Positions 1 through 11,816 of a DNA stretch of 64,000 nucleotides are shown here, piece after piece. Position 1 is the stretch's first letter. The number at the start of each line of letters is the position of its first letter. The translations under genes and the position numbers were made by a program. Below the pieces are notes generated by a model. It worked only from the letters and a program-made list of their open reading frames with translations, made no database searches and was not told the origin of the DNA. Source of the DNA: Uranotaenia lowii (lineage: Eukaryota; Arthropoda; Insecta; Diptera; Culicidae); the NCBI RefSeq assembly GCF_029784155.1, contig NC_073693.1:281311456-281375455 (forward strand), in the 5' to 3' direction.

Positions 1-399
1 TTTAAATTCGTCCTTTCTGTGCATATTTTTGAAAGGTTTTATTTTTATTAGTTTAAATTTGAAGTATGGAATCAAATTATGAATTGGGAGGTTGGGAAAA
101 GTTTGAAGTTTCCAGTATTTTAAGGATTTTGAAGCAAATTTTGTTGAAAAATCTAATTTATAGTTTTGAATCCTAATTCTTAATTTTTTTCAAACAATTT
201 CCAAGAGTTTTCTTAATTTAATTGAAATGCCACTGCGTTGCTCATCCCTGATTTAATGCCATTTAGGCTATGAGTCACTACCCTTCAAAAGAATTCTCAG
301 ATATTGTAGTTCTTTCAGAAAAGGGGAAGGTTTAATAGCGGCACGTAATCCACACAGGCGGGAAAATTTTGCCTGTCATAGCGTGAAAACTAAAAAAAA
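1..399. other. AT-rich sequence without a recognised feature
   Basis: AT-rich non-coding sequence. No open frame, repeat unit or RNA gene is supported here. Its right edge runs into the decayed transposase fragment that follows. Confidence 0.5.
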
Positions 400-600
400 T
401 TGTTCTCGGGATCTACCGATACCAGACTTAATTTTTTACTTGGCAGAAATTCAAAATCTCAAGTTTTCGCCAGCAAATCGAAGAATATTGACGAGTTAAA
501 AGCTAACATACGAGCTGAAATAACTGCTAATAAGCTCGAAATGCTGGCCAATATTATGAAAAATTGCCGGAAAACAGCTGAATTACCTATCTCAAATTAA
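400..600 (+). pseudogene. Tc1/mariner-type transposase, C-terminal remnant
   Basis: A 66-codon open stretch ending in TAA. The segment KSQVFASKSKNIDELKANIR resembles the C-terminal tail of insect Tc1/mariner-superfamily transposases, which follows the last catalytic acidic residue. No upstream DDE core or helix-turn-helix is present in any frame, and no terminal inverted repeat was found. The initiating ATG is probably accidental. It lies about 50 bp from the next transposase fragment but on the opposite strand, so the two are separate insertions. The superfamily is moderately sure; the exact family is not. Confidence 0.45.
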
Positions 601-648
601 ATATCTTTTTCAAGTTTAATTTGTATAAAATTCAGGGAAAATATTCAG

Positions 649-1761
649 TTAGGCTTCCGCTTTTCCAAATCCGAATTGCCGGGCCTTACGCTTAACCCCT
701 GCCATCAGATTTTGTACAGCCACCTTGTCCACCTTCTTCGCCGCAGAAAGCCAGTTTGCCTTGAACTGCTCGTCCTTAGCAGTTTTTTTGGTCTTCTTTA
801 GGTTCCGCTTGACAATAGCCCAGTATTTCTCAATTGGGCGGAGCTCTGGCGTGTTGGGTTCTTGTCTTTGGGAACCACCTGCACGTTGTATGCCGGAGTA
901 CCACTCCATGGCCTTTTTCCGTAATGGCAAGAAGCCAATTCCGGCCAAAACAGTACGGAACAACCGTGTTTCTTCAGAAAAGGCAGCAGACGTTTATTCA
1001 AACACTCTTTCACGTAAATTTCTTGGTTGACAGTCCCGGAAGCTACGAAAATGCTGCTTTTCAAGCCACAGGTACAGATGGCTTGTCAAACCAGATATTT
1101 CTTCGCGAACTTTGACAGTTTCATGTGCTTGAAAGGTGCTACCTGCTACCTTTCCCCTTCCTTTCGTCGTATAAAACTAGTGTCCCGGAAGCTGCTTGTA
1201 GTTGGCTTTGACGTAGGTTTCGTCGTCCATTACCACGCAGTCAAACTTCGTCAGCATCGTCGTGTACAGCCTCCGGGATCGCGCTTTGGCAGTCGTTTTT
1301 TGTTTATCATCGCGATTTGGAGTCACTACCTTCTTGTAAGTCGATAGTCCGGCTCGTTTTTTGGTTCGATGCACGGTTGTAGACGATACACCCAGCTTAT
1401 TTGCGGCATCTCGGAGAGAGAGGTTAGGGTTTCGCTTGAAACTACCGGCAACTCTTTTTGTCGTCTCAGCGGCTTCCGGTTTTCGATTTCCCCACGATCC
1501 AGACTTCCTGGCTGTCGACAAACGTTCCCCAAACACTTTAATTACATTTGTAACGGTTGATTTGGCAACTTTAAGCGATTTTGCCAACTTTGCGTGCGAG
1601 TAGCTCGGATTTTCGCGATGCGCGAGCAAAACTTTGATACGCTGCTCTTCTTCCTTGGACGACATTTTGACTATTGAAGAGTGCATTCCAAAATCAAAAT
1701 AGGAGCAACATTCTACACACACACCTTCAAATTGAGGGGTGTTCAGGTTTTTTAAATGCAA
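649..1761 (-). pseudogene. ITmDD37E-like Tc1/mariner transposase, broken
   Basis: Cut-and-paste transposase remnant read on the minus strand. The N-terminal part (1761-1177) starts at MHLKN or, more likely, at MSSKEEEQ (Met codon 1663-1665). It holds helix-turn-helix regions (HAKLAKSLKVAKSTVTNVIK; LSLRDAANKLGVSSTTVHRT) and the first catalytic motif CVVMDDETYVKANYKQLPG. A TAG follows directly. The frame resumes through KGRGKVAG, shifts near 1090-1110 into SSIFVASGTVNQEIYVKECL, reaches FWPELASCHYGK, shifts again near 925, and ends with NTPELRPIEKYWAIVKRN and a stop at 649-651. The gap between the second and third acidic residues is about 37 residues, matching the mosquito ITmDD37E group. The second position reads Glu (WPELAS) where I expect Asp. 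One stop, two frameshifts and this change make it inactive. Terminal repeats were not located. Confidence 0.82.
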
Positions 1762-1869
1762 AATTGGAAGAAATACGTCAAGTTGATATTGACCAAATTT
1801 TGACCGTATTACCCTTTATGCCAAATTTGGTTACATGTACTTGATAAATTCTTGAGCTTAGAGTAAAAT

Positions 1870-2720
1870 TAGATATGTATGTCGAAGCTTAGATAATAAA
1901 AATGAGTAATGAGTAAAATAAAACAAAATAAACAAAACAAACAAACAAAGTAAAACAAAATGGATCAGGATAATGCTACTTAAAACAAAAAAAAACACAA
2001 TGGTTAAAAAATAAAAGAAAAAGTGTAAACTAGACAAAACAGGATACAAAAAAATAAAACTTAATAAAATAAAATCAAAATAGACGAAAAAAGTTCAATC
2101 AATATTAAAAATACGTGTGAAGATAAAATGCAGAAAAAACAAGATTAGCAAGACTTATCTAGAAAAAACAAAAATTCAATGATAGACAAGGTAAAATAAA
2201 ATACAACTAGATAAAAATCAATAGAAAAAACAAATTTTAAGGTAGGTACAAATAACAAAAAATCTGGTCAATCCAAAATAAAGGCTTCATCTACATACTA
2301 ATATTTTCAATACAATTTTCTCTTTGTTTATTTTTTTGTCTTTTAATGTGGTTTTATATCTTTTTTGAACTGTTTTTTTCTATTTTGTTTTCTATTTAAT
2401 ATTTTGTTTTGATCTGGGTTGTTTCATCTTGATTTGTAATGTCATTTCTTGTTTCAACGTGATTCATCTTGTCTTATCTTGTTTATTTTTGCAATTATTT
2501 TTCCTCACTTACCTTTTAATCTTTTTTGTTTTATTTTTATGACTCTTAATTTTGTTCAGTAATGGATGTTTTTTGTCTAATTTATCATGTTTTTCTGTTA
2601 AAACCATGTTTCATTTTGCTATTATTCTGTTCAGTTTAATATTCAATCATCTAGTTTGGTTATTTTTCATCTTTTTTAGGTTTGCTTTATATAAAAGATG
2701 CTTCATCTTAATTTTCATCA
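1870..2720. repeat. A-rich then T-rich strand-switch low-complexity tract
   Basis: From about 1870 to 2290 the plus strand is built of degenerate AAAACAAGATAAAA-like words. From about 2310 to 2720 the plus strand carries the complementary TTTTGTTTTATCTTG-like words. The two halves are therefore oppositely oriented purine-rich arrays meeting near 2300. Similarity between the arms is in word composition rather than an alignable palindrome. Short ORFs in it are low-complexity artefacts. Confidence 0.6.
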
Positions 2721-3068
2721 AGTTTTTCTTGTTCCTTAAGCGGCACACAACATTTGTACAAATGCGATGAAATTTTATCGCTGTGAACGAGATTTGCATC
2801 GTGTATGGCACTGCTTGAATGAGCGCCCAAACGGTTGGAGTAAAATCGGTCGGGATCGAAATATTTTGTACAAACCATCCTCCCAGCCGGGGTAGAGATG
2901 GTTTTTTTTTGTTGCTGTTGCTGTTTTCGCCAGCAATCGTTTGTGTTCGCGTGAAATATGTTTGTATTGTGTGTGGGCGAGCATAGATCAAACAATCGTC
3001 GTGGAATTCATCGAATTTGTACAGGCCATTTGTGTAGTCTATTGACCGCTTTAGGTTTCATGCTATTA
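2721..3068. other. Moderate-GC sequence, no recognised gene
   Basis: Less AT-rich than its neighbours. Short ORFs occur on both strands, including one with a short glutamine-rich run, but none resembles a known family. Nothing further is supported. Confidence 0.4.
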
Positions 3069-3420
3069 TCAGTCATTCACAGCATTTTTCAAGTTAATCG
3101 GAAGCCGCCATCTTGGATTTCTAGATGGCGTCAGATTTCTATATTTGAGGTCTACTCGTTCAGTCCTTCCAACATATATCAATATTCCGGGGGTTTCATG
3201 AGTTTTGCACTCATTTACAGCATTTTCAAGTTCAGTGGATGCCACCATCTTGGATTTCAATATGGCGTCGTAAAGCGAAATTCGACGTCCACTCGTTCAG
3301 CCTTTTTACCCAAGATCAAAATTGATGATGTTCATGAGGTTTTCAGTAATTTACAGCTGTGAAAAGAAAAGCGAAAACTCCCATCTTGAATTTATCATGG
3401 CGTGGAGCAACAAATTTCTT
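3069..3420 (+). repeat. Three diverged tandem units of about 137 bp
   Basis: The landmark CCATCTTGGATTT followed by ATGGCGT recurs at 3108, 3245 and 3381, spacings of 137 and 136 bp. The first two units also share TTCAAGTT upstream and CTCGTTCAG downstream. The third is more diverged and retains CCATCTTGAATTT and ATGGCGT. The overlapping short ORF is not maintained between units, so the repeat looks non-coding. Confidence 0.75.
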
Positions 3421-4439
3421 TTCATATTAGTTGAGCCCTTTCATCACTGATCACACTGACTGGACAGTTGGACACTCGATTTCGATTTTTAAGTTGCTAG
3501 AAAATTAACGAGCAATGTCGATACCAGAGGCTTTTCGATCGATGTTGCAGCCCGGCTAGAAAATCAAACCAGACATTTGATAAATTTCGATCACTTCAAA
3601 CTACTCAAACGGACTGAACAGGTTGGAGAACATGCTACTAAGCAAAATTTTTAAGCACGAATTGCTGCCACGCAATGTTGACGGTAGGAGGCCTCTAGCC
3701 AAAAATTTAACGGAATTTTGTTCAAAGTTTCATGTCAGTATGATCAGTGCCTTCACTCAAAACTCATATTGTTGAAATATACATACCTCTTCCAGCGATT
3801 TGAAATATATCAAAGTTTTTATATATTTTTTTCATTTACTCAAAACAACACACATAACTTACAAAAAATGTGTTAAAATAAGAATTCCAATTCAAATATG
3901 TGCAATCTAGTCTGAGCGTGTGTGGTTTGACATCTGGATCAAGAACTGTCACCACTCCATGCCTTTATACAAGATGCAAAAAAAGCTTTAAGCAAACTTA
4001 TGTTTTTTTGGAGTTTTAAAGAGCATTCATAACATTCATTAACGGTAAACAAATGTTTGAAACAAGAATCTAAGCATTTCGCATGACCAAAATAAAACAG
4101 CTATAAAACTAGCTGCATTAAGAATGTTTTAATAAAACCGTAATACAAATTTCATTTGCTAGTTGGCTTAATCTGTGTTACTTGGGCTCAGACGGGGGTG
4201 GTCATTTAATCGTCAAAGTATTCTCCGCAAAAAACCATCAGCCAAGATGATCTGTAAGGGTGTATATAACCGGCCAGCAAATAAAAGTATCTAGTTTCCG
4301 ATTTCCACTCCACTCCCTTCCCATGCTCATCCTTTTTTCATCAAAATCAAAGGAGGCTGAAAACATACACTAGCAGACGGCCAATACAGAGGGTTGTTTT
4401 AGTAATTGGCGTTGGCGGTAAGACTATGACAATAAATTT
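3421..4439. other. AT-rich sequence, no recognised feature
   Basis: No coding frame, RNA gene or repeat structure could be supported in this stretch. Confidence 0.4.
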
Positions 4440-4535
4440 TTGCTTGCTAACCGACTCACATGGTGTACTGGGTAAAATATCGAACTGGTAAGCCGAGATG
4501 AGATGTTGCAGTGAGTTCGATTCTTACTATACTTT
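4440..4535 (+). repeat. tRNA-like relic (possible SINE head)
   Basis: Contains an A-box-like stretch (TGGTGTACTGGGTAAA) and, about 45 bp downstream, a B-box-like GAGTTCGATTC, in the order and rough spacing of a polymerase III internal promoter. A convincing cloverleaf cannot be folded by eye, so this is more likely a decayed tRNA-derived SINE or tRNA pseudogene than a functional tRNA. Confidence 0.3.
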
Positions 4536-7500
4536 TTTGGGATGAATTATCCAATAGGATGAAATCCCAAAAAATGTGTTTCTTGTTTCGCTTGAATGTA
4601 GTTGTCATGCATCATTTTGCTTGAGGGCTCGATTTTTATGCCAGTAGTGCTTTTTCAATCATATCGTCTTGGTCACAGTACACCTTTCAGCGCATTTTCA
4701 GAACAGAGATTTGCAAAATTGGATTGGATTGGATTTTTGCAACCTCTACTATGGGTGTGGTTATCAATGTTGAATTTCGCTAAAAATTGATAAATTTAAA
4801 ATCTTCTAGTCCTCATATAATTTCATATAGAGGTGATAAAAGAAATCAGTAAGTTTTGAGTTAGGAATACCAAAATCTTTCAAAACCCGTTATTGAAACC
4901 AAGGCATCAAAAATGCTGAGATGTACAAAATGTATCATAGAGTGTTCTGATATTATCAAAACTGCCATAGGCTGATCAACTGGATTGAATATGATTGACT
5001 TCTTTACTCAAGTATCGGTATGTTTAACCGAATTTCGATTCTGTTAAATATTCAAACATACCTACTGGTATTTGTGTTTTGAAATAATTTCTTGCCTCAT
5101 TTTAAGATTTTAATTTAAAATCTTCATTTTTGTGTTCATCAAATTTAGCCGATAACTTTAATGAAAAACCTAAACAGCCTATACTTTCACTTCTACACTG
5201 CCCTCGAGAAGAGATGCAAATAACTGGCAACAAATTAATCCCTAAATGCAAATCATCTGGGAGATTTCTTCAAATTAGGTTAATGATGGTGATCACGCAG
5301 CTTCTCCACACGCAACGCCTCAATTTGGCCCCAATTCTAAGCAGCACCACTCTGGTTTTCTCAGTTTGCATCCTTTCAATTATGAAATCGAAGATTAGAG
5401 AAATTGCAGCCTGTGAAAGGTTGAACGTTTCCTAATCGGTGGCAAATTTCCATATTAGGTTTTTGTGCTTTCTTTTCACGTCAAATCTCGAACAGAAATT
5501 TGATTGCCAATAATGATCACCTTTTTGCTGGTTGGTCCGAATTTTCGGTAGTCTTTTTCCCGGGCTGGAGTAGCGGTTTTTGAAAAGCAACGGGACTTTT
5601 GATATTTGAAATAGTTTTTTGTGCTGCTGCTGGATGCATTTTAAAGACGTCAGCATCCACATCATCTTCCAATCATTAAATGCATCAACGCCGCCGTCTG
5701 GAAGCTGTTGTTTCTGATGCTGCAAAGTGAAAACAGAGAGATACTGGGCCAAATGTATTACAGACATCGAATCTTCAATGCTCTAAATCCTGATGGGAAG
5801 TCTTGGACGTTGGATTTTTTTCTCTTTTCGACATCTGAGCCTTAATTTTCGTGTCTGGCCGAATTTGGCAAATATCTGCCGAAATGCAATCGTTCATCAC
5901 ATCCCGGTATTTACTGTTAATGCTTGATCTTACGCAAAGGGCAGAAGAATCGATTTTAACCAATTCTGGAATCCGCTGCCATCTTCCAGACGAGCCTTCC
6001 ATCCCGATCGAGACGGTAATGAAAGAATTCCTCAAAAAAGCAAACCCACGATCCAGAACAGAACCCCAAAACAACGTTGAGAAAAAATCCCAAACCCCAA
6101 ACCCGCAATGTCTCATGATCTTCAAAATGTGACACATTTCCAGCGGCCGAGCGAATTTCTAAATCAAAAAGTGCATCTTTCCCTTCAAAGATGTTTTTTT
6201 CAATCTTGCCAAACTTTGAAATCGTCAAACGTCGTCGTCTCGTCAAATCGTTCGTCATTCGTCAATGTCATATCAATCCGCGAGGGGGACTTTCGATTTC
6301 ACCCCGGGATTTCTTCGTCTCGAAACGATCGACAACAGCTCAGAAATGCTTCGATTTGTCGGTATCGTTTCAATCGAGAGTTACCTACGATCGAAATTGG
6401 GCCTGTCTTGTGCGAAATACGGTAGCTGATTAATTTCGGGCGTTAGATTTGTGTTTATTGATGGAGCGTTTCACGAATGTCAGGGTTGAAGGCAGGGTTT
6501 GCATTATCGGATCTTGTTTTCGATTTATTTTATCAATGTTTATCAAATGCTGAAAATTGAAATGGAAATGCTAATAATTTAATTTTATTTCTTTGAGTTT
6601 TTTTTCCTTAAAAGTTAGGGAACACTGCATTTATATACGTGGTTTTCAAACCATTTTTCTTTCACCCCCCCCCCCCCCTTTTGCTGAATGTTTGAGCCTA
6701 ACGCCCCCCTTGAGCCAATTTACTTTAGAAGAATGCTAATTGGCATCGTTGAAAAACCACGAGCTTTAGAAATTTGAAATTGTGGTATAATTTGAAACGT
6801 TCAATTGTTATAATTGACTTGAAAAGACCGAAAAGCCTACGCATAACCACCAATTGAAGCAAAACAAAATTCAAAATCAAATTGTTTCAAACCCCAAGAC
6901 TGAAATAAAAAAAAATGTGAATTTCTCAGGACATATTCTTAAACTTGAAAACAAAAAAAAGTCTATAACAAAGCGCCTATCCAAATTTTGGTAAACAGAG
7001 TTTTTTACTAATTAAATTTGCCTTTTATTATTCGCTAAATATTGACTGTTATTCAGTGAAATTGCATAAAAAGTATTATACATAGAATTATTTCTTGATA
7101 ACATAAATTTCAAACTTTTATTTATGACAATTAAAGACTAAATGTTCACTACAGTTTCCATCACGGGTAGAAATAAAAATTTTACATAGGTACTAACAAC
7201 TGAATTCCGAAAATTTAGTGAAAATCGAATAACTTTTTATGTTTAACCATGAAAATTTGACGAATTTAATTTTTGCATCGATTGAATTAAAGATCAACAA
7301 ATAAATCAGAACTAAAAATTAAAGTTCCTTTGGTTTGTTAGCATTCTTTATTTTTCTTCCGAGAATCTAAGACCAAATCTATGACGCCTTTTAACACAGA
7401 TTCTATCCGAAAGATTTTTAGTAAATTTTTTCAGGCATTGCCATCCAAAGGTTTTGCTTTTCAGTACAACTTAAAATAAACTTACAAAACCTGATCGTAT

Positions 7501-7873
7501 ACAAAATCTGTCACAATTTAAAAAAAAATCTGTCTGTGATTGTGAATTTAAGAGACAAAAACTTGCTTAACAATTCTGTAAGTTTACAGATATTTGTTCT
7601 TAAGCTGGCTTTAATTTGGTTTTCAGATTTTGCAGTCTCTAATACTAAACACGAGTGAGCAAGGTTGTCAAAATCACTGAGAAATATATAGTTACACAGA
7701 ATTTAGATAGTATTTTATTAAAGAATTATTAGAAGAAATTGTGATACAGATATCACTCATTTGTCAAATTTTGACAAGCTTGAAATATTTAAGTAGTTCC
7801 AATTTCAAGTACCGATTTGATTTTTCTACAGCACCATATATTTAGTAACTATGCAAGATCAGTACTAGAGTAT
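4536..7873. other. Intergenic stretch with a GC-richer core and poly-C run
   Basis: AT-rich flanks surround a GC-richer core at about 5130-6440 with several overlapping ORFs of 80-120 codons on both strands. None matches a family I recognise, and the presence of ORFs on both strands argues against coding. A run of about 14 C lies near 6665-6678 with a second C-rich patch near 6704. No promoter, splice structure or RNA gene is supported. Confidence 0.4.
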
Positions 7874-9416
7874 TCGTTCCGGGAACTACTGGAGCTACTG
7901 GAGAGGATAATATTAAACAGACTTATTATCTACACAGAAGGCGGAAGTGGACTGTCGGACAGACAGTTCGGTTTTCGGAAAGGGAGATCTACGGTGGACG
8001 CCATCCGTATGGTGACAGAGTACGCGAAGCGCGCATATAAAAAGAAGCGAACAGGTGTTCGTCACTGCGCCATTGTGACGATCGACGTTAAGAATGCCTT
8101 CAACAATGCCAGCTGGGAAGCGATTGCCAAAGCGCTTCACAGGATGCTTGTTCCCAATACTCTCTGCAGGATAATAGGAAGCTTCTTCGAAAATCGAATC
8201 CTGACGTACGAAACCGAAACTGGGATACGATCTACTGCCCTGACAGCGGGTGTTCCACAGGGTTCCATACTCGGACCTGTGCTTTGGAATGCCATGTATA
8301 ATGAGGTGTTAACGCTGAAACTACCAGCAGGCGTGCAGATAGTCGGATTTGCTGACGATATCGTGCTCATGATTACCGGCGAAACAATCGAGGAGGTAGA
8401 AGACCTTGCAACGGTGTCCGTAGAAAGGGTTGGCATCTGGATGGAGGGAGTTAAGCTTCAGATAGCTCACCATAAAACTGAAGTTCTGCTCGTGACCAAT
8501 AAAAGAGTTGTGCCGCACATGGAGATTACTGTTGGAGGGCACACGACATCTTCGAAACAGCAGCTGAAATACCTTGGAGTAATGGTCGATCATCGCTTAA
8601 GTTTTGGTGCGCATGTCAAATACTGTTGCGAAAGTGCATCGAAAGTCATAGATTCATTGGCCTGGATTATGCCGAACTGCCATGGTCCAAAGAGTAGCAA
8701 GAGACGTCTCCTTGCGAGCGTAGCACTGTCGAAACTACGATACGGAGGAGCGACCTGGAGCTCCGCGATAGAGGTAGAGCGCAACAGATCCAAATTACGG
8801 AGCACACATCGGTTGATAGCCATGCGAGTTTCCTGTGCGTACAGGACCATATCAGCAGATGCAGCTTTTGTCATCGCGGGCATGGTTCCCATAGACATAA
8901 CTCTGGCGGAGGATATGGAATGTTACAAAGCAAGAGCTGTTAGAGGAGTGCGTAATATTCAACGAGCAGCGTCAATGCTCAGGTGGCAGGAGCAATGGGA
9001 CGCATCGAACAACGCAAGATGGACGCATAGGCTAATCCCGCGACTTTCAGACTGGGTAAATCGGAAGTAGGCAGAAGTCAACTTTTACCTGACGCATTAC
9101 CTTTCGAGTCATGGGTGCTTTAAGCAATACCTTCATCGGTTTAAGCTTATCAGCTCGCCTTATTGCCCAGAATGCGTAGATACGGAGGAATCGGCAGAAC
9201 ATGCTACCTTTGTTTGCCCCAGGTTCATTTCAAGGCGTTAACAACTTCAAAATTTTGAACGCTGAAAATGTTGAGGGTGAAATGTGTCGCGACGAACAAT
9301 CGTGGCGTGCTATAGTCGACAAAACCTCGCAAATGATGCACGATCTCATACGAATCAGGAAGGATGATGAACGGAGAGAGCAAGATTCTCAACCAAACTT
9401 GACAACGCAATCTTAA
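7874..9416 (+). pseudogene. R1-clade LINE reverse transcriptase, 5'-truncated and broken
   Basis: Reverse transcriptase of a non-LTR retrotransposon, which copies element RNA at a nicked target. The open frame 7817-9070 (417 aa) contains motif A (VTIDVKNAFN, Asp at residue 90), motif B (GVPQGSILGP, 145-154) and motif C as FADD (178-181); FADD instead of YADD is typical of the R1 clade. The first roughly 20 residues look like unrelated flanking sequence, so the element is truncated inside the RT domain with the endonuclease and ORF1 missing. A TAG at 9068-9070 interrupts the frame, which then continues in phase into a CCHC knuckle (CPEC, then His and Cys, about 9165-9220). A shift near 9225 moves into the tail frame ending at 9414-9416. 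No neighbouring 28S rDNA target is visible. Confidence 0.85.
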
Positions 9417-9899
9417 GGCGCGGTATAACCCTAATCTGGACACATACGTGTGGTGGGACTTAAAAAGTCTCACATACTCAGCTACGATCTATTCTGCAGC
9501 AAAAATGCAAAGAAAATTAGAAGATTTGAGTTTAAATGAGATAAACCATCGCTCAGAGAGAGTAAAAATGTGCTAATCGTTGCAAATTGTTGCAATTTTT
9601 GAAGCAGATGTGGAATTTTGATCATTACCACTCCAAATGCAAAAAAAAATCTCTCTTTATTTCAATACCTTGTTAGAAACGATACAAAATGAGTACATTT
9701 TACGCATTGCGTTTTAGACGAAAATGATTGTTTATTGTTTATAAAAAAAACCATGTGACATAAATGTCTTAATTGTCTATTTAATCTAGGTCTAACTGAA
9801 CATACAATCAAAGTTTTCTTATTAGTAAGTTCTAAGTTGGTCACTTAAGCTGGATTCGATTAAGCGTTTAAAGGTTGCAGTTGAGACATTAAAGTCAAA
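9417..9899. other. R1-like 3' tail region and AT-rich spacer
   Basis: The first 120 bp or so probably belong to the 3' end of the preceding LINE and include a small hairpin around TGGGACTT/AAGTCTCA. The rest is AT-rich with no supported gene. No clear poly(A) tail marks the LINE end. Confidence 0.35.
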
Positions 9900-10810
9900 G
9901 AGAGCATAATTGCGTAAGAAGCTTACTTTTGCAGAACTCAGGGGGTCATTGCTACCAAAGCGCGTATTTCTTGATTCTTGTGAAAGCTAGTCACGATTTC
10001 GCAGCGTTCTTTCTGGAGCATAAATATGAAAGCGCGAGAGTATCCAAGAACAATCGATTTCGGTTTTGAAAGTTTTCGCCACAAACAGTTATTGGCCAAT
10101 ATCATGGCGATTTGACAGCGTGTGGAGGCCAAGCAAAGTGCAGCGTTGTGCATAAGGTAGCAGATTTCGGTGATTATCCCACGGTAGATCACGCAGAGCA
10201 TAACGTACGAATTTTCGTTGAACCGCTCCAAAACGCGCCACTCATGTAGTTTCGAATGGACACCACACCAGATTTGCAGATTCTAATATTGAACGAACCA
10301 GGCAGCAATACAGAGCTCGTAGACACACAGGATCTGTAAATTCTTTACTCAGACGTATAACAAACCTCAGCATTCGGTTAGCCTTTTCAAGTGTAGCACA
10401 GTAGTGTTGCTTGAATGTCATATGACTATCTTAAACAACGCCAAGGTACTTTATTTGATTAACACGGTGTAGAAGTTCGCCCTGGATATTATAGTCGTAC
10501 AAAATTGGAAGTTTCTTGCATCCAAATGTTATGATACAGCACTTAGAAACGCTTAATGCCAGTAGGTTGACAGCACACCAGTTTACTACTGTATCGAGGA
10601 ATTACTGTAGTATCTGACAATCTGCGTTCAGAAAAAAGTTCAAATCGTCCGCGTACATAAGTACTCTGCATCCAAAAAGCAGCATGTTAATATCATCGCA
10701 GAGCAGAGTGAACAATAAAGGGCCCAAATTACTTCCTTTTGGTACTCATGAAGTCGGTATGAAATCTGAAGATTCAGATGTTCATATTTTAACAGCAAGG
10801 CGACGATTTG
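9900..10810 (-). pseudogene. Jockey/CR1-like LINE RT, 3' half (split by insertion)
   Basis: Read on the minus strand this is the later RT and C-terminal region of a LINE ORF2. Motif B reads VPKGSNLGPL near 10725-10750 and motif C reads MYADDLNFF (10632-10658). The C-terminal tract RYALRDLPWDNHRNLLPY lies near 10150-10210 and closely resembles the same region of the open LINE at 61669-64000, so the two belong to related families. Several stops and frame changes are present. The upstream part of the same LINE lies at 12885-12995; a piggyBac-like element separates them. No RNase H or zinc knuckle was seen. Confidence 0.8.
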
Positions 10811-10857
10811 TTAACACTAGAAGGACCGGCAAATTGAATATACCTATTCGGACCGTG

Positions 10858-10876
10858 ACCAGTCAAAATGACTGGT
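10858..10876. repeat. Subterminal hairpin ACCAGTC/GACTGGT, left
   Basis: Seven-bp stem ACCAGTC...GACTGGT with a 5-nt loop. It is embedded in a longer sequence (CGGACCGTGACCAGTC) that recurs inverted at the right end. Confidence 0.8.
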
Positions 10877-10954
10877 AAAGGGGAAATTTTTTCTTTTGAA
10901 ATTGTTTTGTTATTTATTCGATATCATTTTTGTTATAAAATGGAAATATTTTTT

Positions 10955-11289
10955 CACCATGGGTGCACGGAATCACCTCATTTTGGCATAGTTGACGAAT
11001 GCGTGTATGTCATAAAATGAATATATAAAATAATTATCAAAAAATTAAAACACATTATCAATTTAATTATAAAATCATGTTAGACGGCTATGGATATTGA
11101 CCATGGGTGCACGGTTTCACTTCAATTTTGTTTTAGTAGATATTTTCTAGCATCCATCGCTCTGAAATTTTTCAACACGTTGCCTATAATTTTTTTTGCA
11201 TGGTAAAGGTAAAGAATAAAGACTTTTATAGATTCAAATAAAAATTTGTGTTATATCTTGGTTTTTCACTATGAGTGTACGGATTCACC
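10955..11289 (+). repeat. Three direct copies of the CACCATGGGTGCACGG motif
   Basis: Copies at 10955-10977, 11098-11120 and 11266-11289 share CA(C/T)(C/T)ATG(G/A)GTG(C/T)ACGG followed by AATCACC or a variant. Spacing is irregular (143 and 168 bp), so this is not a simple minisatellite. The same motif occurs three times in the opposite orientation in the right half of the element. Confidence 0.7.
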
Positions 11290-11816
11290 GCCATTTAATC
11301 AAATATTGGACTTTTTGCAAGTTTTTTTACAAGCCTTTTTACAACTCATAACTAAATCAAAGTCGAAACCATGTCTTTAATGTTGAGACATAATGATTTA
11401 AATAACGATTTTTATTTGAAGTTCCGTTTTTTTCATACCTGGAAAAGAAATATTTCAATTTTATCTTGAAATAATAAATTCATTTATTTATTACAACAAA
11501 ACAGGTTTATGCAATCGTACATTTATCTGATAAGATCCGATCAACGTCCTAGAAATTGGAAAACGGTTACCATGGATCGAGTGAGTTTTAGGAATTATAT
11601 GCATCAAGTTATGTCGTGCGACGGAAAACAGTGAAAATAAAAATAATGAATCAACATTGTCAAATGTACACGTTGATCTGATTTCCTTAAAAGTTTTTCG
11701 ATTGACAAATATTGCATTTCAAATACCTATCATATCTTACTCAAAAATATGTTGTGTTCTGAAGCAAGTTGAAAACTATTTCACTCTATATAAGTTACAA
11801 CGGCGAATTTGCAGAC

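Noticed and set aside
5130..6440. Cluster of ORFs of 80-120 codons on both strands in GC-richer sequence
   Set aside because: Overlapping frames on both strands, no family resemblance, no splice structure; not enough to call a gene.
7817..7873. ATG start of the R1-clade ORF
   Set aside because: The first roughly 20 codons do not resemble the RT; the element is 5'-truncated and the ATG is flanking sequence.
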